64,000 bases of DNA from Neelides folsomi (GCA_034687125.1 JAQGBZ010000099.1:62001-126000), one strand, 5' to 3'. Counted from the stretch's first letter, positions 14,966 through 29,900 are shown. Translations and numbers: made by a program. Notes: generated by a model not told the origin, from the sequence alone.

Positions 14966-15045
14966 CTCTGTATAACTCTGTACAAAATACCGTCTCTGTA
15001 TAAAATTCCGTCTCTGCATAAAGTGTCTGTAAAATACAGAGTCCC
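14966..15045 (+). repeat. CTCTGTATAA(A) tandem repeat
   Basis: About five imperfect copies of CCGTCTCTGTATAAAAT, varying to CTCTGCATAAAG and GTCTGTAAAAT. It is a local minisatellite with no coding context. Confidence 0.7.
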
Positions 15046-15902
15046 TGTATGAAACTGGCTTGGTCTGCTACTTGGCATATTCAGTCATTAAAAGCATTAA
15101 TTGAGCTGTCCAACTACTACTTTACTCATCCTAAGGAGTGTGGAAACGATATGATGTATCCGGCTGCCGGGAAACCGGATTGGCATATACCGACCACACG
15201 GTATGCATGCAATATGTATACAGTATGTACCCATCTATACAATATGTATGTATATGCCAATCCACACGTCTCTTAATGTATGCTCAGGAGTGGAGGGTGC
15301 ATGGGAGCTGAGTTGCCCTAAGGGATCACTTGGATCTCGTTGTCAAAGTTCCATTTGGTCGGGGATTCTCATGATCATAAACTTTCCTCCCTGTCACTTT
15401 TCCATTATACCCTCGCATGAGCTGAAGTGGCATGGTCATATTTCAAGCCCCGCATTTTCATTCCTCCCCATTTCATGCCCTGTCTCACTAAAATTCGGCT
15501 AAGTAAACTCTCCACACAACTCCTTACATATCAGCTTTTCCCCCAATTAATTCTAATTTCAATCCTTTGGCCCCAAGGCTCCTCAGCCCTTGACTTATTA
15601 CAACTCGGCAATCGGCGATGCAATAAAGAAATTTCTACATGGGCAATTCAAATCCTCATCCATTATTCTAATAGCATTAAAAAGGAAATTACGACCTGAA
15701 CCAAATGACCAACACATATTCAACCAAATTCACTTCTTTCTTCACATTGCTAGAACGGACATAATCAATGTGTTACTGGTACATATAAATAGTAATAAAT
15801 ATATATAAATGTTCCCTTTTAACACTCAGGTTCTCTTTGTCTTGAACGAGGGTGAGCATAACTTAAATGTACTAATAGTTGTAATACAATAGTAATATCT
15901 TG

Positions 15903-15983
15903 TACAGGGTGGTTACAAAAGTTGCTTTCATTTTTATGTGATTGTCTATTTAAAAAAGAAAGCAACTTTTGACCCACCCTGTA
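15903..15983. mobile_element. Mini hairpin MITE, mariner-type ends (copy 2)
   Basis: It begins TACAGGGTGG and ends CCACCCTGTA. AAAAGTTGCTTTC in the left arm pairs with GAAAGCAACTTTT in the right arm, leaving only a short AT-rich centre. TA flanks both ends. This is one of the best preserved copies and can serve as the family reference. Confidence 0.85.
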
Positions 15984-18900
15984 CAATAGCAATATCGTGT
16001 ATATTTCAATGTATACATCCTGAATGTATTTTATACATACAAGTACTCTCACATTATTAGTATTTTGAATGAGTAATTGAGGATAGCTGATTTTAATTAG
16101 CACTCATTGTTTTCCCCTTCTCCATTTCACACGTCTTCGCTGAGGAATATAATTAGAGATGAGTATTTATTGAGGGGATTTTATGTTCAACTCAGCCTTG
16201 GAACCTCTCCTAATGGCCAATAAAGACGTAGCCATAAACGCGGCTTCTCTCGCCAAACACATCCCATTCTCTCTCAAAGACCTGTGACAGACTGGAGCCG
16301 ATAAAATCAATATAAGGATCCTCCACACTGAATATCTTCTTTATACACATCTACCATACATATCTTTTATATACCGATTCCATATGAGATATCCCATATG
16401 AGTCTGTGATGGTCTGGAGCTGTAAATGAGACGGTTCCTGAAGAAGCCATAGTGATAAATTGACTACTGGCTCCAGCCGGAAGGATGTGTAGGAGCGAGG
16501 GTTTTGCCCATTAAGCCCTCCCTTGTTCCTCCTCGCTAAATGGAGGAGTTTATAAATTGTAAATGGTATTGGCTCCGGAAGGTCGTTGGCTCACGGTTCG
16601 CTTCCACTCGAGGGCGAAGGGCGCGGAAGGAGGAATACCAAACGTACTAGATGCGGGTCATTTGCATCTCAGGATTTATTTCTCTTTAGTAGGATTCTTC
16701 GTTAGGATTCTTGATTAGGATAAAAAGAGTGTTGGCAAATGTGTTATTTAGTTCCAATAGGAGGGGATTGAGGGGAATTGGCACAATTCGGCTACCGCCG
16801 CCCTCAATTGAGATTTATTGTTTCGGTCGGAGCCTCAAGCGAGCTTGAAACCTTCCAAGCCTGTCTCTCCCATGAATCATGTTTATGAGGGAAGGAGGAA
16901 GAACAGGGGAGGGAAAACTGGCGGGGGAAGATAGGTCTACAGCGGATGTCGTACATTGAGAAAATAAGCTTATTTTATCTACCTCCCATAAACCCGTGAA
17001 TTTATGGGTGCGGGAGCCGGCGGTCCGGAGAAGATGAAAAACTTGGTTGTTCTCCGGTGAAAGTCGCCCCCGGGGGATCTCTTCACTTCAGACTTTTAAT
17101 TCAGTGGCGGAGAGCCGGGGGATTCAAATGGAGTTTTAAACCTTCAAATATTTACTCACGACTCTCTCCCAAAACTCATACTTACCCTTATGAGTATAGG
17201 TATGTAAACAGTATGATCCTATAGAATGCTCTTAGTTTGGTCTTAAGTTGTAGAATGGTTATAGACGGGAGAGAAGAGCCCATATGGGAAAAGACATAAA
17301 TTGTAATGGGTGTGTGAGAATGAGGAGAATATTTTGATAAGATATGGGTTATTTACTACTAGGGTAAGTTTGGAGAGTGTGAGGATCCGGGGCAGGAGAA
17401 TTGCCTTCATTTGGTAGAACGGCTCTGGAGGATTTACAATGGTCGGATGAAGGGGCGAAAAGTGGTAAAGTATGAGGCATGGGTAAGAGATAATGGGGGA
17501 ATGGCGGAATGCTCAGCACTCCACTCTCCTTCCCTCACTCCCCATAAACAAATTTTCCATCCCATAAAAGTCGGGAGGGAGAGGGGAAGGAAAAATGAGT
17601 TTGCAAAACCCGAACCCAAAATGCCTACCCACTTACCGCCAATGCAAAACACTTGGCGAAAGATTTAGAGATCCATAATTCCTCCTTGTGACCGTCTTGG
17701 GTGAAAGGATCTTTCCGACCTTATACTTTTATATATATTCCTTCCTTGTACGATTACGAATATCACGAATATCTTCGATGGAATATCTTAGTTGGATGGT
17801 TGGAATATTCTCATATGAATGTCCCCGGGCCTGTTTATAACTCCATAAGTGTATAAAGTAAGAGTATAAAGTAGGAATATAAAGAACCCGGGTAAGAGCA
17901 ATTTTTCCTGGGAGTTTGGGAAAAGAGAAAGGCTTATAAGCTCAGATAGGAGTTCGGCTTTTTTTAACTCCTGGTGTGTAACGCGGTTGTTAGGGACTTT
18001 TCGGTTCATTCTTCCTCTTATCGGCTCGGTTCCCTTGAGGCGACAAATGGGGGCTCACCCCGGTCGGGCGAGAAGACAGAAGAGGAGTTACAGGCCTGGA
18101 ACTCAAATGGCAGGGATTAATGGCTACCATGTCTCCTTTTCCCTGAGATATTACTTTCCTCGCTCCCGGAACAACAACTCACTCCCTTCCTCTCCGCCTT
18201 ACAACACCCCGAACACCCCGAACATGGAACTTTGCGGGGAACAAGGAAATTCAACTTTGATTTTACACTCTCCAATACATCCCTTTTATCCCCACAACCT
18301 TTAACACCAACATTTGACATCCTAATACACATCCAACCCAACCATCCTAATACATTACATTCATATATATTATATATTATTTATCATATATTCGTATATG
18401 GTACATATGGATATTCATATATGGTTGGTACACATCTAGTATATTTTATATACAGTGTTTATTCATGTGGAGAAAATCTCAATTCGGGGTTTTTGAATTT
18501 ATTTAAGTTCAGTGAGATTTATCCATTTTGACATATTTTAGTTTAGTTTTGTGTAAGGTGGGAAAGTTATTAAAATGGATATATTTGATGTGATCCATCT
18601 CCTCCATCTGTTTCCCTTCTCTTCCTTCGGAGATGGATGGAGATCTCGGTGTGAGGGAAAGTGGTGGAGGAGAAAGATATGGCGGATGGGAGGAGAAGTG
18701 ACACTTATTAATCACCTATCCTTTACCATCACCTCAACTCCCATTCATCCACTTCGCCTTTATCTATTAACCCTATTATACCCGATATTTCATTCTAATC
18801 ATTCTTTTCTTTTATACAACTCATTAAACAAATCTTTTATAAACTTCCCAATTTTAATTTATCATTCTTCATATATAATTTTAATATTAAATCTACCTTG

Positions 18901-20734
18901 TTAAATCTATGCCTTATATAACATAGCTATCTTTGTTAAAATACTGAGAATAATATTCATAATAATTTATTATGTTTGAAATTTTCACAATGTTCAAATT
19001 GTTGTCAAATTGCATCTATTGGATAAACTTTGGTTATGCAATAATATGAAAAGATATTAGCGCATTGTTATATTAAAAAGGATGGGGAATGTTTTTAAAA
19101 GAATTTGATTGATCATTTTGTCTACACTTGGTATTGTGTATGATAAATGAGCTGAATTAATAATTTCTCTCATAATAAAAGGGAAGGATAAAAAGGATGA
19201 TAAATAATATTGTGAGCCAATATAATACAAAAACTCTTTCCACATCAATTACGTGCAGATTGGCGTGTGAAAAGGGGGAAAGGAGGAGTGACAAGTTAGC
19301 AAATTACCAAATTAAGTAAATTGCATATATAATTCCCATTCTCTCTCCTCACGTCTTTCCTCCGTCGTCGGATCCAATTCTCAATTTCCCAATTTGTTCC
19401 ATAATGGTCTCTGACAAGGTTGGTGAGGGATTGTACACCAACTCTGTATTGGCGGAGAAGGGAAATAGATGATGTCTCGTTTGTTGAGGGAAGTGAACCG
19501 GAGTTTGTCTCGAATTAATAAATGTCATGAGTTTGAGGGCCCGTATCTGGTAAAAATCAAGAGGGAGAGTGATGATTAGAAACCCTCATTAATCTCTCCC
19601 CAATGTATTGGCCCTATTTTTAACTACTCGAGAAAGATCCCAAGGCTACTCCCGTCTCGTGAACAAGACCTGTGAGTAATCGCCCTCATTTATTCACCCG
19701 ACATTCCTCATTTTTCATTCTCCCCTCCATTCAAATTCTCAAATGAGCACAGCGGCTGCTGCTTCCATACACACGTGGATTAAAAAATTAAATTTATTTA
19801 ACCCTGCTATTGAAAATAAAACTATAAACTTTACCTAGTTCAAAAGAAGCTTCAAAAATAATCATTAATTATATTTAATATCTTTTTTATATGTAAAAAG
19901 TCACTTTATATTTTAATTATTTAATATAATATTGAAATTTTTCTGTAATTAATAGGAATCACAAAATTCTTTTATATTCAAAACTCTTACTCTTATTTAA
20001 ATTGCAGTTATTTATTTAATTAATAATTTTTGTAATTCAATTAATGTGGAGAGATTGATGGGTTTTAAATATTTTCATCTTGGGTGTAAAGAAAGAACAA
20101 ATCTTTTGTTTCTCCCTTGAGGACGGAAGGTAGAAGGCAAAGGAACTGAGTTGGCTCATTCTTTTCTCCTTCGAGTGATGGAGTGGAGGCTGGAGAGCTC
20201 TTGAGCCCAAAAGTGAAATATGGAGGAAAAGTGTGTTCGGCCCAAGTGGCTGACAGATATGAATGGCTCCATTTGACGACACCCATCAATAATATTTTAC
20301 CCTCCCCCCCAAACGATTTTTAATATTTTTGGAAGGAAAATTACAATTAATGGCCACCCTATTTTGTTTACTTCCTCATCAATCAACCTTTATACATGGG
20401 AGAGGGAGGACGTCGAGACCTCGCACTTTCTTTCCTTTTTCATTTTACACTCCATATTGGAACCAATGGGTTAAACATTTACCTCATTTACTTCAGTTAG
20501 ACCTTAAAGGCCATTCATACTGTTCATAAGCTTATATTTTTTATATATATTCATATGCCTATATTTTTCATATACGCTTTCAAGATTTTCATATGGAGTT
20601 CATATGGTAATTTTCATATGAAGAATGTGTGCAAAGGAGCAAGGTTAAAGATAGGGTTTCGTTTAAGACATTGAGTGAGTGGAGATTGAAGAAGGGTGAA
20701 TTAGGAATATGTGAGGTTTTATATTTTATGGGTT

Positions 20735-20758
20735 CGGATCGGTCCGGATCGGTCCGGA
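20735..20758. repeat. Tandem CGGATCGGTC decamers
   Basis: The decamer CGGATCGGTC occurs twice in tandem, followed by CGGA. It is strikingly GC-rich and CpG-rich in an AT-rich background, with each copy holding GATC and closely spaced CGG triplets. It could be a binding-site pair or a chance micro-duplication. Confidence 0.7.
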
Positions 20759-23700
20759 TAGTGTTAGATGTGGATGAATGTATGTTCTGGTCTGTAAGAG
20801 GGAAAGAAGACCATTTCTCCCCAATTCATCAATTTTAATTCGCCCATCAATTCCGTGAGTCTCATAATTCTCGTATGAAATTGATTCAGAGGGATCTCTC
20901 CAATCGATATTTTTATTCCTTTCAAAACCGGGGTCGGAATGGGGAAAGACGTGCGGAAAGACCCGGAACGAGATTCTCCCTGACGGGGAAGGATAGATCT
21001 GACGGAGAGATGAGTTTCGCCCTTCTAAAACTCTCTCCACATTTCCGCCCTGTCGGGTTCCATTGTGGCCAGGATGGTAATTACCCAAACAGCCAAATGA
21101 GACGCCGCTGACTTCATTTCAAACATTCGGGAAATGTGATAATTCACATACAATTTAATCTCTCATCCATCCTTCTTAATCAAAGTATAATAATATTAAT
21201 GGTCGGGAAAGAGAAATTGGATTAGTAATAATAAACTTATAGATATAATTCTTCATATAACTGTCTAACCTAACCTAGCCTAACTCATCCTATAACTTAT
21301 AATCTACAGTATTTAAGGCTGAACTTTAAATCCAAAATCTGTAGTTATATAACTCCTAATGTAAAATTTTAACTATTTCATTAATTTAAATGTCTAAGTT
21401 TTATAATACCTAGGAATATGAATGATTTTAAAAATAAATGAGAAATGGTTTTAAATGACTTAACCCCAGTCGCGCGGTGATTGGCTAAAGTTTGGATGAG
21501 AGAAATTTGAATATTTCAAATGCAAATTCCTATTTCCAAGTCACATTTTATTATTAAAACTAATAGAAGTTCATTAATTTGCCCAGTTAGTTAATTATTC
21601 TAAATATATAATTAACAGTGACTTTAATCAATTCCTAATCCTCCATTTGTTATTCAAAATGTAATTTGCTATTTAATGAGTATATAAACTCTATGTAAAT
21701 AATTCATTAATTCTCGAGTTATGTGTTCCTAAAAGAAAAGAGGTTTGTAAGTCTTTATAAGTGAATTAAGCAACATTAAAACAAAGAATCAGTCCAAATG
21801 TTATATAGGAAAGGTTAATAAATAAAAAATGTATTTAAAGTTTTTTGCTAACTGGAGGTAAAACCTCTTATGTGTTCCGAACGATACATTTAGAGAGATA
21901 GGGCTTTTCTAATTCTACCTTAATAAATATAACTCTATATCATTAAACTTTTAAATGATCCAATAGTATCTTTCTAAATAGATCAAAAGTTCTCATCTTG
22001 GAAGCTATCCGATATACAGATATGAGGATTTTGAGAATATATGAAGGATCAAATATGATGGATAAGAAATTTGAGAATTTTGAGTAAGCTATTTCCGCTG
22101 GGCCTAATGGGATCCCTCAATTAGGGTTGAGGATAATTCATCATTTGGTTAGAGTCGTGAGGAGTCGTGAAGGAAGTTTGAATGCTAATGATGATGATGG
22201 TGTGAAGATGATTCCGTCCAAGGACACTTCCATGTCCCACTCTTCAAACGGAGAACTCGTAATGAAGATGAATTTAACATTAATTACCTTCACTGCCTCA
22301 CATGATTTATCTCCCATCCCAGGGGTTCTCCCATTTTACGGTCCGTATCAAATTATACAACGTCTTTTGTCTTACCGCCGTTGGATCTCTCTGGGTGAAA
22401 TACTTTGGTCCTTTTAGTTGGTGAAAGAGCGGGAAGGTTTGAAAAGGGCAGAACCCCCTATCTTCATTCCATTTCATTAAATTCCCTCCACCATTGTGAG
22501 GAAGGGAATGAGTGTGGGGATTGTGGTCACTGGCGTGTGTCAAAGGAGACTTGACAGCCGGATTTGTCGAGACGATGATAAGGAGAGAAACCTCCTTTTA
22601 TCCTCTTCCTCTCAAGGGAAATTGTGGAGAGGTCGGGCGGGTTGAAGTGACGCTTCAACGACCATCCTCCTCCTGTCAATCAAAACCATCCGTCTACACC
22701 CAATCAGACCCTCTTAACATTAAGTAAAATACCTTAAATATATTCTTTTAAACACCGTGAGACCATTAAATAATAAAAGTCAGGGGAGATTTAGAGAAAA
22801 CAAAAGGAGTTTTAAATTCACAAATTCCCCGCCGTTCCGTCCCCACCAGCTTGAGTCCATTACTCTCACCAGAATGAAAGATTTGGTAAAGATTTAGACT
22901 TAATATAATTTACCGTAAAACCACAATATGCACAATATATTTATATCTGTATATATATAACATAATATAATGAATTTTATATTTACAATCTGTAATATAT
23001 AAATCTATATTGTATTACTATCTAACTGTAAGATATACTAATATTGTGCTAATATGTATGGTATATGTATATATGGCATATTGTATATATGACACTTTAC
23101 ATCCGCTCCGGCTAGTTTATATATATAGATGGGACAGGTTATGTAATTTAATGTTCGCATATTCTTTCTCCACTTTCTCTGTTGGCGATAAATTTTCTCG
23201 GTCAGTTTAGCCATCCTTTATCGAGTTTGGAAGAAGGGGGGAATTAAAGGGACAGACATTCGTGCATAATGAATGAACACTGCCCGTCGTTCCTTCTCCG
23301 GAGTGAAATATTGGTCCGGGATTTATGGGGGTGATGGAGGCGGGGAAAGGGTAAAGAGCCGGATGCCCACGGCACTCCTACAACATAAATCTCTTCAAAG
23401 TCGGCGGGATTTGAGGAAATAAATCTCTCTCACGACACTCCCACCCTCCACGTACTCCGACCAAGGGAGAGAAAACAAGTGTTAAAAGTTGTTCCTTCAA
23501 TTTACTCCGGATATTCACCGTCTTCCAATAAACTACAAGATCCAAAATCCAAAACTTCTCTTTCACTTTACAATATATCCAATGTATATATAGGATATGA
23601 AAGGATCAACAACGGAGATCTCAAACATTCAAACCTTCCATCTTTTTCTTAAACCCCCCGTGAAGCTTAAAAAGATATTTAACCTTAAAAACATATTATA

Positions 23701-26617
23701 ACAATAAGTACACACTTAATCTTAGGGTTTGATTGTTCTAAACGAGTAAATTTTAAAGATAAGATTTTTCTAGGGAAAAGGATTTTAAGGTTCGCTCTGT
23801 AAATCAAGTTTGTCTCTGAATAGCATTTAAGTGTAATTTGGGTTTAAAATTGGGTTTAAACTTTAATAACTACGATTTCCTCCTTTGAAGTTAAAATAAC
23901 ACGGAATTATCTATCTGGGAAATTAAGACTCGTGGAGCCTCTTATTTTATTTTTGTAACAATATATACATTTACAATGAAACATTTTTATTACTCGAAGA
24001 ATCGGCAGCGGCTGAATCGTTTGAGTTTTTCTTATTAAAAGACTTTAGAGACTTTGCCATGTTGGATTTGAAAATTTGAAGGATTGACATACTATGGGTT
24101 GGATGGATTTCATGTCTTTTGTTACATTGTTAAAAGTAAGGTTTAAATTATGGGGATTATGCTGAAATCTGTTTAATTGGGTAAAGGCCTGTCAGTAAAA
24201 TGAGTCATTATTTTGAGGGAAGGTTTTAGGTTGGGTTTTCCTCAATAGTTTTCATTCCCGGGGGTAAAAGTCTGTTCGAATGTAAAAGTGTGTAATTTGA
24301 ATGAATGAGTTGTAATTTAGTAGCCAAGTCAGGAGCAGATGTTGAATAATAATAATTAAAGAACTGAAGAATCCTTTTCATTAAGGGCCGGCCCTTGGGA
24401 CCCATTTCCTGTGCAAATGACAAACCCTCATCATTGGTGGCCTCAAGTGGAGGTGAGGAGTAAAAAAACGTCACAAAGAGTTATTTATTCTCCTCGAGGA
24501 GTTTATGAGGCGGAATGGGAAAAGAGGTTCATATTTTATTGTCACATTATTCGGGCGAATATTATACCCCGAACCTTCCCCGACCACATGGAGTCTCTGC
24601 CGGATATAATCATCCTTCCCGCAACAATCAATTTGGAAAGAGGGTGAGTGTAACAAGCCATTAATCTCTTCACGTCTTTTGTCAGACCAACACAAAACAC
24701 AATATCCTTCCCTATCTTTATTCCCTTTCTTTTAATGACCACACTCATTATTTTAATTTATTCCATCAAACGCCACTGAACCCAATTGGAATTCTATGAA
24801 TTTTCATTATCCGGCGAAGTAATAAATAAGTTTTTAAGACCGGATCTTGTACAAGATACGATCAGTAATAAATTTTAATTGTAATATTAAAACTACCATT
24901 ATTACATTTACAATATTAATCTTTTTATTATGTAAAATTTTAACTCTCCATTTAACTTCCTTTTACTTAACTCCATTTTAACTCTCGCTTTTATATTAAT
25001 TCTCGGCGGTCTAAATTTTGAAGAATTAACTGACAATGAGCTTAGATTATAGATTTAAATGTATGGGTGTTTGATAAGGATTTTTGAAGCCATGTGTGAT
25101 TAGTATTATGAATGTGATGTTGGGGATGATGTTGGGGGGAGAGTGATGAGAGTTGAAGGGGGAGTCGGGTAATTGAGGGCCCTCCATGGGGTTCTTGGTA
25201 ATGACGGACCAGGGAGTCGGCATATTCCCTCTTGGCGGAAGAAAGGGGCCGCGGGGGGGCTCATGATTCCACGTCAGTGTAACAATAGTCTCGACATTTC
25301 CAGTCCCACTGCGACATCCTTCACACTGCGGGCGTCATTCCCGGCTCCCTCACTCGCCCACAAAAGACTCGCCTCATTACGACCACATCACTCACTTGGG
25401 TCGTCCTCTTAATGCTCTCCTAATGATCACCTACACTTGATTGACAGCCGAGGAGTCGTCCCTTCCCTCAACTGACTGACACCTGTCCACTCCCGAATAC
25501 TCCCATTGACTCTCCGCGGTGGGAACGGCTTAACCTCTTCATTCAAGTGCCAATACTCTTTACATCACAAAATCCACACTTTTCACTCCAATAATTCTAA
25601 GCTTAATCCGTCGTTCTAAATCCTCACCCCTCGACTCAATTCGACTCAATGGAATTAAAGACATGGGAATTATTACATTTATTATGAAGCGAAAGTACTC
25701 AGAGGGATATGAGATCCGCTGTCAATCATTTCTACATATAGGAGACTTTTACAATACAGTATACTCGTTAAAACAAGTTTACTGTATGCTTTGAACTACA
25801 TTGAATATATTTTTATATTTTACACTGTATATATCAGAGCTGGTATATCAGAGCTTATAATATATATTGTAGTTTATAATATGTACATTTAAGATATTTA
25901 GTAAAGGTATTTGGTATTCTAGACCTTATATAAGTACAGGCTGTGCCTTTGGTGATTGTACTTGGAATGAAGCGGCAAAGATAAGCTGAGGAAGAGCGTG
26001 ACGAGTCGGCGGGAGAATAAGCCCTCTGTATGCATTATATTTACGGGAGTCGATTATTGAGTCTTTGAATGGAAAACACATTTGGATCTCCCATGCCCAC
26101 CTGTCGAGCACACAAATTCGCTCTGGCTGAAAGAGTCAGCATGAAATGTCATCTCCGGTGGTCTGCCATTTGAACCATTGGCATTGGAGATTATCTTGAT
26201 AATGGAAGGGAATGAAGTGAAATACTCCGACAGAGAACGGAGAGAATGTGGAGGGGAATTTTACGACTCTGGGGGTTATCCGAATCGGAGGTAGGTGAGT
26301 TCGGGGGCTCGGAGTTGGTCTCAGGGGAATTGAACAACTTGAGGCAACTTGTCCACCATTCCGATCCTACAAATTGGATAGCCTCTACAAGGCTCAAGAG
26401 AGTTGTTCAGACTCAACAACCAACTCCCTATCCACTTACACAAATCCCGGGATTTCTTACTAAACTTGTCCCTTTTTCGCCATTGGGAATTCGTGGAGTT
26501 AACCAAATGCTTGACAAACCTGCAAATAACTCGTCAATCTAGGAAATTATCAAAATTGCTATCTTTTATGCCAAAATACTTATATTGCATATGTACAGTA
26601 TTATATATCTATAGAGA

Positions 26618-26712
26618 TGTACAGTATGAATAAAAAATATATCCATGTCTATTTAATGAATTTTATGTACAGTATGTATAAAAAGTATGTCCATGTCTAT
26701 TTGATGAATTTA
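26618..26712 (+). repeat. Direct duplication of ~46 bp
   Basis: Two adjacent copies of a block reading TGTACAGTATG, then (A/T)ATAAAAA, then GTCCATGTCTATTTGATGAA-like sequence, differing at a handful of positions. This is a simple tandem duplication in AT-rich DNA. Confidence 0.8.
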
Positions 26713-27586
26713 TGTAATAAAGTGCATTTTGGTTTATCTTAAATATTTTATTTATGTTATGGTTGTCGGAATGATTTTAAAAAATTTGAAAAATTGTACT
26801 TTTTCCGACTGTGAAAAGAGGATTTCATATTATAAAATGGCAATGAATATGGAATATTTGATTTGATGTCGCGATTGGAGTTTAAATAGATCTGTGCTCT
26901 CGAGGATAAAAGATAAAAGGGTTTCTCGTGACCCTTATTATCTTTAATGGGACTTGGTGGGTGTATTAGGAAGGGCGTATGATTTGAGTGACAAAGTTCT
27001 CAAGGGTTGTGAAGGGGGGAAAGAAGTCAGATGTGTCTCTTTGCGGCTGTCAACATTAATCTTCCTCATTTCAACTTCGGCTCCTTTCATAGACATCGGA
27101 GAGATTCGCCATTGAGAGAAAACGTCCCCCACTTTATCATCTTTCCCAGACAAGTTTAAATTGAAGAGAAAATGAATGGGGTCGAAGCTCGTTGAACCAA
27201 ACCGCCCAGCTGGTCAGAATAAACAAGTGAAAAGCTCTTCAATCAAAACTTTATCAACTCCCAAACCCTGTAAAAATCATACAAATCATATAACTCATAT
27301 GGGAAAGAATTATTTCCCCTTGTTTGTTCATTCCCCGACTTTTTAAGTTGACAGATTCAGACAGATGTGGAAAAGAGGGACATTTTAAAACTGCACCTTT
27401 AATAACGAGATCTACTAGTATGGAAATTGTCGTAACCCGATATGAGTTGGATTTCCTGCTCAAGTACTCAGTCGATAATAAGATCATCTTGAACTTTGCT
27501 ATACCGGCCATATATTGATATTTGATCTATTACAGAGGATCTTATGCAATGTATGTTATACATAGATGTTCCTTATAGATTCCTTA

Positions 27587-27602
27587 TACAGGGTGGTTAC
27601 AT
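27587..27602 (+). mobile_element. Solo MITE end (TACAGGGTGGTTAC)
   Basis: TACAGGGTGGTTAC is identical to the left end of the element at 15903, but no matching right end follows. Downstream sequence is a local TATGGTAT repeat. It is probably a broken or decayed element. Confidence 0.5.
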
Positions 27603-28914
27603 AATATGGTATACTATGGTATGGCATAGTATGATTATATTATAAAATGCATGTGATGTGAATGTTGTTGTTCATATGCGGCTGTCACTTTTCTTTCATC
27701 TCTTGTCCCTTTCTCGAATGATAATATAATTTGAGAGACCTTCGTCTGTCTCTGTAAAGGGTGTTTGAGTATTGGCTTGAGCTCCCTGTCTGTTTATATG
27801 AGATATCTCTCATCCTCTCTCACTCGCAGTTGAATTCAATTTCAATTTGAGGATTTTCTCCCCCTTCCAATAACATCACGTTCCTTACATAAACAATCTC
27901 TCCGTAATTGAAGAGATGAATGAGATGAAAAGGAGCGGCAAATGGATTTGGGCCGTCAGAATTAAAACCCTTTCTTCTATGGAGTTCTCCTCCCAGACTT
28001 CTCTCAGGCTCCTCGGCGTAGTTAAGATTTCCCTGATAGGTTGATGGACGGAGAGTGATAAGGAGAGTATTTTTGAAGAATCCTCAATTCCTCACCTTCG
28101 TTGTAAGGAGATTAGGGAGAGAGTGACTGCTGACAGTTGATGGGGAGACCTGTGAGGCGGCGAGACGGGGCCGAAGGATGAAACACCCGTCACTCTCACA
28201 ATGATTTATTTCCCGATACCATCTCCGCTCTCCGACATTTGTAAACAGCAGCTCGGCTCGTCATCAATCAAACTCAGGTTCGGCGGAGTTGAGAGACGAC
28301 CCATTCACGGCCGTCACTCACACGGCCCCCATGTCTTTTCAAGGGGATGATGACTAAGCTCCTTATTCCCATATTCAAAAATACTCCCATTGTTTCCACC
28401 TTCAAGACTCCACTATTGAAGGCTTCAGGACAAGACTCGGAATCCACTAGACCTCAATCACTCTCCTTTTATAATGAGGAGACGCCGGGGATGCTTCTGT
28501 TGGTTAAACCAGGAATTAAAAAACCTCACGACTCCGAACAAATAAAAGTGAGTTAGGATGAACCTTGTCCTTCGGTACAATTAATTGAGCGGAACTAACA
28601 ACGACTTTTCAAATTTCTTCCAATTTATGATAATGAGGTGTAAACAAGCCAATGGAGCCAACTGCTTTCAATTCGGTGAGTAAAAGAGAATAACGAGAAC
28701 CATGAAGAAGTCCAACCATGGATGAAATATATTTTAAACTGCCGAATCTTATTTACATATCATATACATACAGTACATGTATATGTACAGTACATTTCTT
28801 TGATATCTATACATACTATACATATAAATATTCTTTGATTTTATACCATACATACAGGAACAGATCATTTGTATACAGGTTGAGTATTTTTAGATGCTGT
28901 AATATAATATACTG

Positions 28915-28945
28915 TACAAGGTGGGCCATAAGTTGCTTTATTGAT
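28915..28945 (+). mobile_element. Half MITE, left arm only
   Basis: TACAAGGTGGGCCATAAG followed by TTGCTTTA matches the left arm of the hairpin elements (compare the copy at 61157) with one change in the terminal GGG. The right arm is missing. Confidence 0.5.
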
Positions 28946-29900
28946 GTATATTGTATATTCATAAATATTCTAATACTTTGAGAAAATGATGGGAATTATT
29001 CGGAATTATAAAAAAGGGTTTATTGAAAATTTCACGGACAAAATTAAAGAAATAAAAGTTTTGAAGTTTCTCTTTTAGTCGTGGAGGGGGCCGAAAGTTG
29101 TATGGAAAAGTCTGGGGTCGGTAAATCGTGTCAGAAGGGGGGGATCATATATAACTTTTATGGTTTCAACCTCCAATAAATAAATGGAGATGGTGAGAGG
29201 GAAGAAGAGGGCGGATGGTGAGTCAGAGGAAAAAAGAAATATGCCTTCTTCCTCCTCTTCGATAACTAATGTCCGCATTTGAGGTCATAACTCACAATTT
29301 CCTTCCTCCCTCCTCCCTCATTCTCCTCCCGTAATTCCCCTTTTTCACTATTTTAATTGGAGTGATAAATTGAGGATGAGTGAGGGAGTTGCATATGGAG
29401 TCCAAAGTCCACCCGTCGGCCCATAACTTATTTTTACAGCTCCCTGGTCCACGGGCCCGGGAGCGGCCGTAAAGAATAAATACTGCGGATCCGCGGAGAT
29501 GCTCAATGGGGGAAAGGCGGGAGGCCGCGGAGGGAAAGAAATAAAACAAAGTTTTGGGGAAGAAGAATCCGCTGGGTTGGGAAAACGATAAATATTTTTC
29601 TCCCCTCGTAATATGCATGAAGAAAGGAGAGAAAAGGAGTTAAAGACGTTAAAGTGCCAGATAACTTTCACCCCAATCCCAATTACAGTCTCATCTACAC
29701 ACATTATACCCAATATTTACGACAGTGATTTGAAAGCCTCAATTGCCTATAGATCCATTTCATATCATTTCAACAATTTACATTTTTAACGTCTTTAACT
29801 CCCTTAAACAACTCAATTTTCTCTTCATTTATTCTCCAAACAAATCATATTATTCTGATTAGAAATTAAGCCAAAGTACTTACTGATACTTCGGTTAATG

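Noticed and set aside
20726-21088. 120-codon minus-strand frame containing GHNGTRQGGNV and PSPSGRISFR
   Set aside because: No domain match that I can support; partly encoded by the tandem CGGATCGGTC repeat.
29292-29713. Two overlapping minus-strand frames of 108 and 121 codons
   Set aside because: They overlap in different frames with no motif; composition-driven opening in a GC-rich block.
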